DNA from: Lyophyllum atratum
Taxonomy: Eukaryota; Basidiomycota; Agaricomycetes; Agaricales; Lyophyllaceae
Direction of reading: 5' to 3'
Length of the DNA: 64,000 nucleotides
Assembly (NCBI GenBank): GCA_014905825.1
Contig: JACGCN010000035.1
Location: forward strand, 186,001-250,000
A program made the position numbers and the translations under genes. Positions 44,892 to 57,750 of the stretch are shown here, piece by piece. Numbering within the stretch: the first letter of the stretch is position 1; each line of letters starts with the position of its first letter. The notes below the pieces were generated by a model. The model was not told the DNA's origin, made no database searches, and saw only the letters and a program-made list of their open reading frames with translations.

Positions 44892-45956
44892 GGTGGTAAG
44901 TAGAGTAAAGAGGGCGAGCCTATGGAGCATATATTGTCCAGTAAATACTGTAGACGCAGCTTCGAATTGCGAGAAAAAACGACGCACCTTTGAAATAAAA
45001 TAACACAGCTTGGCCAATTGGAAGTGATCAAAACTTCGACACAAGTCGCATTCCATGATACTCAACACATCCTGTTCATCGGATGAATAGTGCAAGTCGT
45101 CAGACTTGGGCGAAAGACGACGTGCAGGTCGAAGTATAGTCCCCGGCAATGCTTGAAGCAAGCTTGAAGTGACAGTAGACGTGAGAATATCGATCTAAGA
45201 TTGTCTGATTAGATAGTGGCTGTGAATCATCTGCCAACAGGAGTGGCAGCGACCTTGATTCCCCTCTCATCGTTCCCTAAAGTACAGGCTACGTGCGATG
45301 TCATACCTATAGGTCCCGAGTGTCTGAATTCCACGATAAGGTGAGATTGGGCACCTTGGCCATTACAGATCGGGACGCCATATGATGTGCCGAGGTGTCC
45401 GACATGCTTGACCGCACAACGCGCGACCCGTTCTGCGGACGAACCTCAGGATATCTCAAGTATTCTTCAAGCGTCCAACAAAACAGTAAGGCAGATTGTT
45501 GAAGCTTGCGTCCAGCAGCCCCCGAAGGCGTGTCAAACATTTGGCCGGGGAAACTCCGCTTACTCGGAATATGGGCTAGAAATTACACGTTGTGTCGCGT
45601 CAATGTCGCGTCGTCTCTAAAAGATGTTTCCCAACCTGTGTAGATCAATGGAACCGCTGTTAGGCTGTGTCGTTTTTCTCAGGTCATCATTAGCTGCGTC
45701 GTTTCCTTCATCAAAATCTCTGAAGGTGTGTTTATTTTCGCGAAATTGCTAAGCTGCGTCCATAATCATGAATTTGATTTTCCGGACAGTACTACCACTA
45801 TCACTATGCGCCATACGAGAGCATACGAGCCACACACGCGTTGACGCGATTCGGACGGATGTGAGTGATCGACGGAGTTCCCACGTACCTTTATTTATAC
45901 CTCCATCTGTCCAACCTTTGCGGCGCCAATGATTCGAAGCATTGACTCTCTCCTCG
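44892..45956. other. Divergent intergenic region
   Basis: About 1 kb between the F-box/LRR gene (-) and ATG22 (+), holding both promoters. Open frames at 45307-45540 (-) and 45387-45620 (+) overlap and have no pattern. Two GCTGCGTCGTTTC / GCTGTGTCGTTTTTC-like words near 45660-45710 are the only repeated element that I noticed. Confidence 0.45.
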
Positions 45957-48060
45957 ATGTTGTCAACGACTGACTCCGCAGCCTACAACAAGAAGCTACG
46001 TGGGTGGCTAAGCTACGCTTTCGCGAGGTACATCCCCGCTTCCCAGCCCCTCGTGAACCCAGTTGACGGCTACAACTTATAACAGTGAAGTCTTCGTCAT
46101 CGTTTCATTGACGCTCTTTCTCCCAATATGCCTGGAGCAATTCGCAAGGGACAATGGATACCTGCTACCTGACCGGACGGAACGGTGCTCATCCGTGGCG
46201 AAGTCGATTCAACGGGGGGAGGAGTCCTTGAATGTACCGCCGGCCGCGCGGTGCGTGGTCAAGATCGGTTGGGCGTGGATAGACAGTGCGAGCTTCAGGT
46301 GAGTAAGTATGTATACGAAACCCTGTATATAGCTTCCTGACGAGGTTTAGTTTATACGTCTACTCCATATCCGTGGCTCTACAGGCTCTAACCGTCATCT
46401 CCATGGGCGGAATTGCCGATCATCGTACGTCCCACCTCCTCCCCCTCCGAACCCGAGAATTGACCAGTCGTTGCATCACTCTCAGCACTCCATCGCAAGC
46501 GCCTCTTATTCTTCTTCGCCCTCCTCGGCGCGTCAGCCGCTACCACCTTCCTCATCCTCCCCTCCAACTCCCCCCTCTGGTTCCTCGCCGCACCCCTAGC
46601 CGTGTTCGCCAACGTCGGGTTCGGCGCCTCCATCGTAGCAATGAACGCCTACCTCCCCACCCTCGCTAAAGAATCCCCCGAGGTCCGCGCAATCCAGGAC
46701 GAAATCCAGAACAAAGCTGACACCGCACCGACTCCGACTCATCAAGAAGCATACGACCGGACGGTACTGAGCCTAGACCCCAGCTCCCCTCTGATCCACC
46801 GCGCCCCGTCGGAAGACCTCAAGGCCAAATACGATTCCGAGCTCTCCACAGTCATGTCGCGCATCTCCTCCCTCGGCATCGCCCTCGGCTACGGCGCTGG
46901 GATCCTTCTCCTCGTCATCGCGCTGATACCCATAACGATGCTTCACGGCTCCACATTCGCTTTGCGTCTTGCGATAGGGCTGAGTGGGATCTGGTGGGCT
47001 GCGTTTTCGGTGCCCGCTGCGCTGTGGTTGCCTGATTCTGAGAGTCCTCGGATGAATGGGGCGTCTGCGTGGGATGGTGCGGGAACGGAGACTTGGGAGG
47101 GAGAGTCGAGCTTTGGGGAGTGGAGCACCGGGAGGGAGGTGGTGTTGGCGTGGAAGAGGCTTGGGAGCATGCTGCGGTGGGGAGAGATCAAGAAATTGAG
47201 CAATACCTTCAAATACCTCGGTGCTTGGTTTCTTCTCTCCGACGGTACGTGTCCCACCCAAGTCTCTCTTGTACCCACTAACGCGCGTCGCTGCCAGGAT
47301 TCACAACGATCACATCCACCGCCATCCTATTCGGCAAAACCACTCTCAACATGCAGCCCTCCGCCCTCATCCTCGTCGGGATCCTAACCCCCACCTCCGG
47401 GATCCTCGGGTCTCTCGCCTGGCCTTTTCTCCAACGCAGATACGGATGGACGAACCTCAAGGTCATCGTGATCCTCGTTGTGATGGCCTCGGCGATCCCG
47501 GCGTATGGGTGTTTAGGCTTTTTGGGGGTGTTCCAGGGTGACTCTGCGGTAAGGTTTGGGGGGCTGACGAGGCAGGGGGAGATGTTTGGGCTTGCTGTGT
47601 ATTTTGGTGAGAGAGATTGTTTGGTAAGGGAGCAGGGGGCTGATTTTTGTGTGGGGTAGGATTTGTGTATGGTGCGTTTCAGGGCTACGCACGCGCTTTC
47701 TATGCGGAGCTCCTGCCGCCTGGTGAAGAGGCTCGATGGTGAGACGTTCCTTTTTCCTTCCTTCTCAAGCTTCTAATGGGTCTTGGTCTGTGCTTTAGGT
47801 ATGGTCTGTTTTCTATCACGGATAAGGTATGCTCCTCCCCTCCCTGCGTATGGGCAGAGTAGGTCTGATTGATTGCGGTGTAGTCTAGCTCGTTCATTGG
47901 ACCACTGATCGTGGGGGTGATTGCGGATACGACGGGGAACATTCGATATGCGTTTTTCTTCCTTGTTGGGATGATTTGGATGGCTATACCGGTACTTGTG
48001 AGTGTGGATGTGGAGAGGGGGAGGAAGGATGCGAGGGGTTATCGGTATACCGCGAGTTAG
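45957..48060 (+). CDS. ATG22: Autophagy-related vacuolar amino-acid effluxer Atg22
   Basis: MFS-like vacuolar membrane transporter that exports amino acids released when autophagic bodies are degraded. Eight exons (45957-46027, 46086-46298, 46351-46424, 46486-47244, 47298-47606, 47660-47738, 47799-47826, 47884-48060) are all in phase, 569 aa. Signature segments: WLSYAFASEVFVIVSLTLFL, PICLEQFARDNGYLLPD, KIGWAWIDSASFSLYVYSIS, VISMGGIADHPLHRKRLL, FANVGFGASIVAMNAYLPTL, ISSLGIALGYGAGILLLVIA, GRTTL-like FGKTTLNMQPSALI, and the last-helix block GPLIVGVIADTTGNIRYAFF. About 12 hydrophobic helices are visible. Length agrees with basidiomycete Atg22. The 28-nt exon 47799-47826 encodes only YGLFSITDK. 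Confidence 0.95.
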
Positions 48061-48437
48061 GAAGATGTTTTGATACCTGTTGTTCTGTACTCGTTTGTTT
48101 TTCTGTATATACCTGTTCTTCTGTATTCGTTTTTTGTCGGAATTGGGATGGATTTGTACCTGGAATGCGATGATGGACTTGACTTTGGTAGATGTACGTC
48201 TTGGGAAGGAGACCTTGAAAGGCGACGTTCAGGTTGGTTAGAGAAATATCATGGTATTGGAAGGGCTACAAGGACGTATCGTCAACAGTACACTGTAAGG
48301 GATACAAAACACCTGGAAGGCGAGTCTTAAGCAATGCTGTTCATGATTATGCGTGAGAGGTCATTGAGATGCAGGGCGATCTCTGCGGTCTGTCTTTGAG
48401 GTCTGAAGGGGACCGGGTCAGCAATTTCCAAACGCGA
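48061..48437. other. Convergent intergenic region
   Basis: About 375 bp between the stops of ATG22 (+) and the Nudix gene (-), expected to be 3' untranslated DNA. A T-rich stretch near 48080-48140 follows the ATG22 stop. No gene is seen. Confidence 0.5.
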
Positions 48438-49395
48438 TCATTTAGCAATACGCACGTCAGATGGGGCAGATTGACGCCTGATGCGTTCGTCTCGCTGCCT
48501 TTCCTCATCTTGAACCTTCAACGTATGCATATACACCGCCCACGCATACCGCAGCACGTCGCGTTCAGCATGATAAAGCAGCCCCATCGCGTCTTCATAC
48601 GTGGTCAAGTGCGACGAATACGTCTGTTCATTCGCCATGCCCGTTCCCGCCTTGTGCACCTATAGCATATAGCAGGGTGAATGAGATTTATTGAAGAGGC
48701 TTTGTGAGGGCGACAACGCACTGCATCTGCTGGGATATGGCCGACGTACCATGACGTCAGGTATTCGCCTCCCGATTTCCTGTTGCCTTGCCCTGGCGCC
48801 CATTTCGTGAGGGTCATGTACACGGGCTCGGTGTTGGGTCCATGGCGAGCGGCTGGGTCGTTCGGAGGGATGGGTGCGTGGGAAGGGGTGTAGAGGGGCA
48901 ACAGCTCGACTTCATAGCCTGACTGTTACTACATATTAGGCGTGAATCGCGAAGCCGAGATCACGACAAGGGGCGTGCACGCACCTCCTCATAGGCCTCT
49001 CTAAGCGCCGCAGTTTCTAACGATTCACCAATATCCTTCCGTCCCTTCGGGAGAAACCAGTATTTGTACCGCGAGTCGTATACAAGGACGAGTTTATGGC
49101 TGGATGGCTGGATGATGACCATCCCGGCGCCGAGCATGAAGTTCTCCGAGGCCCATCCGCTATCCGAGACGGCGGGAGAGGAGAATTGGGATAAGGGTAC
49201 GGAGTGCTTGAGTGGTACTTGCGCCCGGGGTTGGCGGGTGTGGGTTTGGGCTGTGGAGGACTTGGGTTGGGGCTGTTTGAAGGGGAAGGCCATTAGGTTC
49301 TGGACGGCTGAGGATAGGGAGCTGGAGCGGGAGGGGGATGGTGGATTTGGGGGGGCTTGTCTGAATAGAACGCCTGAGAGCTCAGCTTCTGCCAT
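48438..49395 (-). CDS. Nudix hydrolase
   Basis: Hydrolase of nucleoside-diphosphate-linked or diphosphoinositol substrates. Three exons, 48985-49395, 48722-48922 and 48438-48659, in phase, 277 aa. A low-complexity N-terminus (NPPSPSRSSSLSS, QPQPKSS) precedes FMLGAGMVIIQPSSHKLVLV and YKYWFLPKGRKDIGESLETA; across the first splice the complete Nudix box GX5EX7REUXEEXGU is formed, with GRKDIGE, REAYEE and SGYEV. Then YTPSHAPIPPND, a substrate-region EPVYMTLTKW, YLTSWYVGHIPADA and a C-terminal helix LYHAERDVLRYAWAVYMHTL. The substrate cannot be told from sequence; diphosphoinositol polyphosphate phosphohydrolase-like activity is one guess. The last splice uses the GTGCGT donor at 48721. Confidence 0.88.
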
Positions 49396-49741
49396 TTAGA
49401 GCAGCAGATGTGGAGTTGGCCGATGTGCCACACGTGAGATGCTGTGAGATCCTGGTATCGCGTTTATTGGAGTTTTGTAGGCGATCCACCTAGAGTACTC
49501 CGTTGGGCATAGGAACAAGCAGTATGCCGCGAAGATTAGAGGAGGGAAGGCGGTGTTCCCACCAGAGCGCCAGCTGCTGCGGTCATGGTCGATATCAATG
49601 TCAAGTCGTGACATGTGACCTGATACACTTGTCGACAACGACCACCACGCTCTAACCGTACTCAGGCAGCGTCCAGGAGGCTACTTGGCTCATTCACAGT
49701 TCTAATCCTACTATTCCGGCCGAATATCTGCCTTGTTGAGC
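49396..49741. promoter_or_regulatory. Divergent promoter region
   Basis: About 345 bp between the Nudix gene (-) and the small membrane protein gene (+). Both promoters should lie here; no TATA box or repeat stands out. Confidence 0.35.
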
Positions 49742-50187
49742 ATGGCGCCCGTAAACCCAGGAGGTCAGTCCATAAGTCACTTGGGATTACAGCTTCGAAT
49801 TAGACCAGCTCCACAGAACCCCAGGAGACAACGCGTCCCCAGCCTATAGGCAGCATGCCCATGATCATCCTGTTCACAACATGCACCATGTGCGTCTTGT
49901 TCCTGATATGGAAGCGCGCGGACTCCTTCCGCCGAATCGTTTCACACCAGTGCGTCGTCTCTCATATTCCTAACTGTGCGTCTGGGTGCTGAATATGTAC
50001 CAGGCTTAAGACGATAACGAAACCTGAGGGCCGGATACGGTTGAGTGTGGACGACGGGCCACCCGCTAGAGAGTTTCTTGAAGACGACTATGATGACGAC
50101 CATGAACCGTTGCCGCAGGGCGGACTGCTTCCTCACCGAGTGGCGGAAGGCAATGCCAGAGGTGCCTCGAGGACTAATTCAAGTTGA
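49742..50187 (+). CDS. Small conserved single-pass membrane protein
   Basis: A 112-aa protein from three exons, 49742-49763 (22 nt), 49817-49949 and 50004-50187, in phase. It reads MAPVNPGEPQETTRPQPIGS, a membrane helix MPMIILFTTCTMCVLFLIW with a basic KRADSFRR flank, then VSHQLKTITKPEGRIRLSVD, an acidic FLEDDYDDDHEPLP and a short tail ending RTNSS. No single exon is long enough to stand out as an open frame, which is why such genes are missed. The positive-after-helix rule puts the C-terminus in the cytosol. I believe similar proteins occur across basidiomycetes, but I know no function. Confidence 0.75.
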
Positions 50188-51299
50188 GAGTTAGGGTCTG
50201 AGCTGTTATGCTTGAGACTTTTGTGTAAGTGTTCCCCTTTTTGAGGGCTCTATTTGCATATTAAATTGGAGCGACAGATTAGTATCTATGGTGCATATAT
50301 TACTGCTATACCCATCTAATTCTGTTTTTGGGCAACCCTCGTCAGCAACGACGCGTCGTAGAAGTTCCCTTCCAAATGTTGGACATCATTTTTCGGTTGA
50401 CTTTTTCGAAGCGTCGAACAAGGAAGGTGTCTTGGCTTCCATAAGTCTGCAATCACGACCACCAATTACAAACATTGGTCGTCTCGAGTTTTCCGACGCC
50501 AACCCGCCCAGGTTGCTGTCCCTCCGGTATTTCAACTGAGTCCATGCCATTTTTGTTCCTGAAATGATCGTCTTCGTATCATTTACTTATGATTATGGTT
50601 CAAGCTTCCCAGAAGTTACGCCGCTCGCGGCCTCCACGCCGTCCTTCCGGAAGATAGGAGGTTGAGCGGCCCGCCTTTCGAGCCTGCAGTCGGCATGCCT
50701 CGCTTAGCGATCACGAACTGTATGCCCCCCTTTCACCAGATTGCACCCATATTTTGGTGAGCATCTCAAGCTTTACATCTTACCTCCTGCATTACTGACA
50801 TGACACCAAGTTATTTTCCCGGGCGCGTCTACCTACGTTATTCCCTCCTAAGCAGATTTTCCGCTCAGGGGCGGGCCAGACACGACCCACCTTCACCACA
50901 GTAGACTCCACAACCCATGGCAAAGGAGCACATACTTCACATCACTGAGAGGTACGTTATCTACGACTCAAGCACCAGAAGAGCACAGCTTCATTGTCGG
51001 AACAAATAGGATAAACATTTAAACATCAAGACAGCGTTCCCGAGCCCAAAATGCCCTCAGCGCAGACATCTGTTGCACATGGAGCACGATGATCACAGAC
51101 GTCGGGCCGCTCTGGAACCGCCGATACCCCACCTCCGAGGTTTCTCCAGCCGTCACAGGATGATCGCCGCGTCCTCGTGACTTGTAGGGATGGCATGAAC
51201 GGCTCGATAAATTTAAAACGGCTTTCAAGTACAAGAAGACCACGACGACAGAGTTCTCTTCACTAAACTATCGTGCAGCGCAAGCCCTCGATCTCCGCC
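50188..51299. other. Spacer upstream of the GH115 gene
   Basis: About 1.1 kb without gene structure; the short frames at 50288-50539 (+) and 51019-51243 (-) show no pattern. The last few hundred bases should contain the GH115 promoter, which in wood-decay fungi often responds to plant polysaccharide; I cannot pick out specific sites. Confidence 0.45.
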
Positions 51300-54200
51300 A
51301 TGTTGCGCGCGTCGATTCTCGCCACAGGCGTGTGTGCGCTTCTCAGTGTCATTGAAGTCTACGCAATCGGCCAGGACGCGTGCGTCTCCTTCAGCTCTAC
51401 AGCATCTACCCTCCCAGTCGTGAGCAAAGGCAAAGCCTCCCCCATATTCACATCGCCCGACGACTGGCCCGGCGTGCACCTCGCAGCCGCGAATTTCGCC
51501 GCCGATATCCAACGTGTAACTGGTGTCAAACCCGCTCTTACCAACTTCACCACAACCCCCTCAGCCTCGGCCAAATCCAAATCCACCCCGATCATCATCG
51601 GAACGCTGGGGAAGTCCTCGCTCATATCGCAGATGGTCAACGCGACAAAGCTGGATGTGTCCTCGATTCAAGGGCGTTGGGAGGCCTTCCTGGCGAGGGA
51701 GGTGAAGAACCCGCTCCCTGGCGTGGATAGTGCGTATGTCATCATTGGAGCCGATAAGCGCGGGACGATATTCGCGCTGTACGACCACTCTGAACAGTTC
51801 GGTGCGTAGATCGTCTTGATTGCCCTGTTGAGTACATGCTTCTGAGCTTCTGGCGATGTACTTATAGGTGTTTCGCCATGGTATTGGTGAGCGCTTGAAT
51901 GGTTCATCCGGAGGGGTGTGCTCATGGGTGCCGGTCGTTCTTATTTAGGTGGGCGGACGTTCCGACGACGAAACATGCGGAGGTGTTCGTGAGCGCGAGT
52001 GGGTGCGCGCATGGGTCGCCTACGGTCAAGTATCGTGGGATATTCTTGAATGATGAGCAGCCGGCGTTGCAGAATTGGGCTATGGAGAAGTTTACGAATG
52101 GCACGACGGCGTCGCCTTTGGGATCGCCGTTTAATCGTCTTTTTTATACGAAGCTGTGAGTGATTGGTTTTGGGTGTGGATAGAAGGGGTTCTGAGGTGG
52201 TATGGGATAGGTTTGAGTTGATGTTGCGGATGAAGGCGAATTATCTGTGGCCTGGTGAGTCTCCTGTGTATATCGGTGTCTGCCAGATCAGTTCTGACTG
52301 GGATTATAGCTATGTGGGGAAGGTACGCTTCCAGCATGCACGGGGCTAGATGGAGATGCTGACCTTTCCCTTCCAGTGCCTTTGCGGTCGACGATACCCA
52401 GAATCAATTCCTCGCCGACATGTACGGCGTCGTAATGGGGACAAGGTCAGACTTCTCATACCCATACCTGAGGGGAAGCTAACCTATCAAAGCCATCAAG
52501 TCATCAAGAACCAATGATGCGTTCCACGCCCAACGAGTTCAATCTTTTTGGCAAAGGCGCCTGGGACTACGTAGGCAACACACAAAACATCAAGGACTAC
52601 TGGATGGCCGGTGCGCAACGGGCCAAGCCCTTTGAATCGGTGTACACCCTTGGCATGCGCGGTTTTGGAGATTGTATGTTTGCCTTCTGTGATCACGAAA
52701 AGTAGGAGTGCTGAAGGGTGTTTTTGGAACGAAGTGCCCCTGTCGCAAGACACGAACATCAAGCTCCTGGAGCAGGTCGTCGCGGACCAGGCCGAGATAC
52801 TCAAGACCGTTTATGGCGCTGATAATGTCGCGAGCCTCCCCCAAATCTGGACTCTCTGTTCGTGTTCTTTGATCGTCCCTTCCCGTGTTGCTGAATGAGT
52901 TGATACTAGATAAAGAAGTCGAGGCGTATTATGATGCTGGCCTGCAGGTGCCGGATTATGTCACTCTTTTGTGGGCAGATGATAAGTGCGTGGCTTGATT
53001 TTTCTTTCATTATCGTGTCGACGGTCGCTGATGGTGCTTTTGAAAGCTGGGGCAACATACGCCGATTCCCGCTTGCGTCGGAACGGAACCGGACGGGAGG
53101 TGCTGGAGTGTATTATCATGTAAATGTCAATACTTTTTCACCATAAGTCCTAACTCACTAGATGTGGCAGGTCGACTACGTATGTCGAGCCCCTTGTCCA
53201 ATAGCGAGGAAGGCACTAAATCAACGCTTTACAGGTTGGCGACCCGCGTGACTACAAGTGGATTACTGTAAGTAACGCATCATCCAGGTACTCGCTCTCG
53301 CTGACTACTCCCAACCAGTCAAGCCAAATTTCTAAAGTGCGACCTTCACGAACACACATCACCCAGTCCCTCACCGCTCTCTAGATCTACGAACAAATGT
53401 CCATCGCAGTCGACCGCGAAGCGACACGGCTCTGGATCCTGAACGTCGGAGACCTCAAGCCATACGAGCGGGAGACGGAGTTCTTCCTCAACCTCGGCTG
53501 GAACGCCACCCGCTGGACGCGCGATAACTTGAACACTTATGTATCGAGCTGGGCACAGCGCGAGTTCGATGTTTCGCTTGCGGTAGCGGCGAATGTCGTT
53601 GATATCGTTGGGAATCTGACCCGTTTCAATGCGAGGAGGAAGCCGGAGCTGCTGAATACGACGACGTACAGTTTGATCAATTACCGAGAGTAAGTGCTGC
53701 TTTCGTATCTTTTTTAGGCGGTGGCTGAATTGCGTCTCTTCTGTAGAGCTGATGGTGTCCTTGCGTCCTGGGCCACCCTTAAGGATGCCTCGACCAAGAT
53801 CTATGACAGTCTCTCAGCTGATATGAAGCCGTCGTTCTTCCAACTTGTCCACCACCCCGTCTTGGCCAGTGCTAATGTGGCGAACCTGGTAATTCAACCT
53901 TTCCTCCAACCAGATTTGCCGTTAATGACCTTCGCAGCTCATTACAGCTGGTATGAACAACATGAGGGCATCACAGGCCAGAGTAGGTCAAATTACGTTG
54001 ACCGGGGTATCATCAACTAACAGGTCCCCAAGTTGAGCGCAAACGCGTTGGCTGATCAAGCTGAAGTATTCTTCGAACAAGACTTTGATATCGAGACTCA
54101 GTATCACCAGCTGCTAGACGGTGAGCATGCATTCTTTACATTATATGGATTCCAGCTCATGACGGGTGTCTCAAACAGGAAAGTGGAACCAGTGCGTATC

Positions 54201-55713
54201 TTTCGAGCCTTGTTCATACCGGAATTAATACGTGTTCTGACGACTTAGCATGATGGACCAGACCCGTAGGTCGTCCACATTTCCTGGAAGTAAGTACTGC
54301 TGATTCTGCTCTTCAGATCTTGGATACTACTACTGGCAGCAACCCATGACCAACACGTAAACTTGTTTCTAGCCTACTATGCTGAGCCCTACTAATCGCA
54401 TGATTTCAACAGTATGCCAGCTGTCAACCGGGTCCAATCTCGGAAACAAGCTCTTGCAGGCGTCACGCGTATCGTCCCAGAAGGTACTCTCGGAGCCTGG
54501 TGAGCCTCACCCTTTCTGGCCTGCTCTTCGTTCTTACTCAGCTTTCTCCCCTCACTTAGGCCCGGCGACAACCCGAACCAATGTGCCCAAGGTTACGGAT
54601 GCCCCGCGCCATCCTTATCCCTTGACCCCTTCACGCCCTTTAGTAATCGCTATATTGACGTCGGCGCTGGCGGCCCCGCGCCCTTCACGTTCACTGCTAC
54701 TGCTGATCAGTCTTGGCTCGCACTCTCCCCTGCGAAAGGCTCTATCTCGCCGAGCGCGCCGGAGCAGCGCGTGTTCGCGAGTGTGAAGGATTGGAGTCAA
54801 CTCAAGGACGGTGCGAACACGGCGACGATCACGTTCACGGCGACTGCGGCGGGACAGCCAGCGCTCGGAGTAACTGTTGGATTCACTGCGAAGAAGGTCA
54901 CCGTACCCAGTGGATTTAAAGGTATATTTTCGCCTCTGTTTCCTAGATATGTGAAACTGACTTGTATGGGCTTGTAGGTTTCGTTGAGGGAGATGGTGCA
55001 GTCTCGATTGAAGCTGCCCATGCGACGCGCAACTCGACAGTCAACGGTGTTGCATGGAAGGAAATAACCGGGTACGGACGTACACTGTCCGGCGTCTCGA
55101 CCTTCCCTCGCCTCGGGAACAACGATGCTGCATTCTCCGCCGGCTCCGGGCCCTCCTTGTCAGTACCCACTTTCTCCCTGTTCCCCGTCTGCAGTTTCTG
55201 ACTCCTAACTTATAACAGGGAGTATGACTTCTACACCTTCTCCAACAGCAATCTCACCGTCACAACCTACGCTGCGCCCTCTTGGAATGCCGGCGAAAAG
55301 AACCGGCCACTTGCCTTTGCGGTCCAGCTCGATGGCGGTGCAGCGCAGACCCAGCAATTCATCCCCCCTTCCCCACCCGGCGGTCTCTCCGCGGCATGGG
55401 GCGGGCCCGATGGGTTCGTGGCGAATTCGGTGGTGAGTGTCGTAACGCGATTTGCGGGGGTCCAGCCCGGGGCGCATACGCTCAAGGTAAGCGGGGTTTA
55501 GAGTGGTTTGGCTGATAGATGGGACGCTGATTTGGCTTGTGTCCAGATTTCGGCGATCGAGCCGGCGGTTGTGATACAGAAGATTGTCATAAGTATGTGT
55601 TCTTACCTTCGTACCTCGGAAAAGTACATGATACTGATGCTTGCCTCCGTCCAGATACTGGTGGTGTGAAGCCTAGTTACCTTGGCCCGCCGGAGAGCGT
55701 CATCATTCATTAA
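51300..55713 (+). CDS. Secreted GH115 xylan alpha-1,2-glucuronidase
   Basis: Secreted enzyme removing (4-O-methyl)glucuronic acid from xylan. The start at 51300 gives the signal peptide MLRASILATGVCALLSVIEV; an open frame beginning at 51273 lacks an ATG. Many short introns split it; segments in order include DDWPGVHLAAANFAADIQRV, SAYVIIGADKRGTIFALYDH, SPWYWWADVP, KYRGIFLNDEQPALQNWAME, FELMLRMKANYLWP, FAVDDTQNQFLADMYGVVMG, SHQEPMMRSTPNEFNLFGKG, YTLGMRGFGD, PDYVTLLWADDNWGNIRRFP, VDYVGDPRDYKWI, RLWILNVGDLKPYERETEFF and YVSSWAQREFD. The C-terminal half holds SWLALSPAKGSISPSAPEQR, EGDGAVSIEAAHATRNSTVN and LEYDFYTFSNSNLTVTTYAA, typical of the GH115 C-terminal domains. The stop is at 55713. Exon phases were checked only in part. 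Supports a plant-biomass-degrading lifestyle. Confidence 0.93.
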
Positions 55714-56138
55714 AATGTGGTCTGGGCAGACTCGTGTTTTTGTAACCTTATGTTTAGATCGCTTGTTCGTATCTCGTTTCGTGCATATATCAGTAAGGAA
55801 CGGAATTTCAATCTCACTATTGTATCGATCGGTTTCCATCAGGTCTGTACCCAGTACCTTCCGACAACCTGAACAGCTATATTTCTTAGCTTAGCAAGAG
55901 ATGGACACTTCGCCTACAGTGGCAATTGAACTGATGTGGACCGTCGTTATACCTATAACGCTAGAGCCCTCGTTGATCTAGCGGTCAATTGGCGGGATGA
56001 AATGGTCGGGAGGCGGTATGAAGGCTGGTTGAGTAGCATCGGGCGACACTGAAAAAAATCCCAAAAGGCTCCCGCAATTTCCTAGTGATATTCGCAGTGT
56101 GAAGCTCTTCAAGGCAAATTATATGAGTACGACTGGGG
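55714..56138. other. Convergent intergenic region
   Basis: About 425 bp between the GH115 stop (+) and the proposed stop of the DUF6534 gene (-). If the last intron of the latter is not spliced, its frame would run to 55985. No gene or repeat otherwise. Confidence 0.45.
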
Positions 56139-57750
56139 CTACGTAGCCGATTTAATGTCATCTTGTCCGTGTGTAGTGAGATCTGTTCCAGTACTCGACT
56201 GATCATGATGGAACATTCTGTGGATCTAACCAAGCCGGAGGTACGTGGTAAGAGGGGAAGAAGGTAAGTCAGATAGCCGGAACGAACCTCCACGCTGTGA
56301 GTCTCACTAATATGAGTGCGTAAATGGACGTTATTGAGTCCTATAATGTCCACATTTTCACGCTGAAGGCAGGTGAGCAGGTGGGTAAGCGCCAAAATTC
56401 AAGGACGTACTCTGGGGCTAGATACCTGCCCGTTCGTTTCGTACGACCTCTTTACTTGGTAAGAGCGAAGCTGATTCCTGGCGTTCAGGGTCCACAACAT
56501 CGAGAAAGCATATAGTTTTGGCAAGATCTGATTGAAGGCCGATGAGATGAGGTTCTTGTCCCCGGTGTACGTTTGAGAAAATAGCAAGTTGAACATGGCG
56601 CTGAGAGATCAAGATTAGTCTCGCACTCCATGGGAAGACAAATAAACGTACCATAGGGCGGCGGGGGCAGCGGTTTGGAACGTGAGCCGCACGAGGCTAT
56701 TGATCAGGCCCACAGTACTGGATACTGGCTGTCAGGTATAACTCTACAGAGGAAGATGGATGAACAGACTGTGGTAATAGATCCTTCCGCGACCGAAGCA
56801 GGAAATAGGCGGTCCACACGGTGATTAGCAGATCCCCAGCTGCAAATAAGTAATGATGAATGAGACCCGTGCGGTGCATATCCTTCTAAACATACCGAAG
56901 ACGGAACTAAGATGCGCAGCAACTGAAGAAAGTCGGTGAGTGAAGAACAAGAGACATGTCCGCTACGCACACCAGGTGCGAATGTTTGGGCCGGCCTTGG
57001 TGCCCATGGAGATGTAGTAGGTCTGGCCACAAGCATCAGCATCCGCTGGGCACAAGCGGCTGGGGATTCCGGGATACACTCACCGCGAGGCATATGGATA
57101 TGAATGCAAATACGAGAACAGCAACAATGGGAGCTATGACCCAATGGTTTTTGCGTGAGATGATCCAGAGGCGGTAGCAAAAGAAGGCCTGCACGTAGAC
57201 CCCGATGCTCGCTACCTGTATTGTTATGCATTATTTTCCCAACCAACCAAAAGACGACGACTTCGAGGAGATGATTCACTTACCATAATACCACTATATA
57301 TCAACCACCACGTGTTGTAGCTAAGTAGGATCGCACCATTCAGGTCTTTGACATGAATGATGAAGATGGTCCACAAGGTTGCACTAGAATTTGTGGACCT
57401 ATTATTATTCGGGCAAAAAGTGAAAACGAAGACGCCTCACAAGGAATGGATGGACTTGAGCGTCGTCAGAATAACGAGCCCTATAACCGCGAGTCGAGTA
57501 CCAAGCTTGTCGGAATTCCAGTATTGCTCCAAGTAATGGCTGAACTGACATACAAACGGATTGTAGAACTCAGTCGAACGAAGCTGAGCATGCTCAGGCT
57601 CACCTGACAAAGCAAGACGCCCTGCAGAAAGATATCCAGAGCGCAACCGATCAGCTGCGAATGGTACTGTTAGGCGATTATTTTTTAGATGTCATTGAAC
57701 GGTACAGACTCGAGGTCCAAGGATGAAAATGGCCAGCTGGTACTCATCAT
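56139..57750 (-). CDS. DUF6534 multi-helix membrane protein
   Basis: Seven-helix-type membrane protein of a family greatly expanded in Agaricomycetes, function unknown. Exons 57706-57750, 57604-57666, 57441-57544, 57284-57383, 57084-57215, 56971-57022, 56896-56922 (27 nt), 56770-56839, 56652-56717 and 56426-56600 all join in phase. The product reads MMSTSWPFSSLDLES, LIGCALDIFLQGVLLCQFSH, RLAVIGLVILTTLKSIHSF, IGVYVQAFFCYRLWIISRKN, APIVAVLVFAFISICLA, TYYISMGTKAG, RTWFAAHLSSVF, AGDLLITVWTAYFLLRSRKD, TVGLINSLVRLTFQTAAPAA, CAMFNLLFSQTYTG and ILPKLYAFSMLWTLNARNQL. A further exon, RENVDIIGLNNVHLRTHISE, and a final short one to 56139 are less certain. Topology resembles a receptor, but it is not STE3. 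Confidence 0.88.

Noticed and set aside
56704..57279. The 191-codon minus-strand frame over the DUF6534 gene
   Set aside because: It reads through introns in a different frame; the spliced DUF6534 exons explain the same DNA with correct phases and helices.
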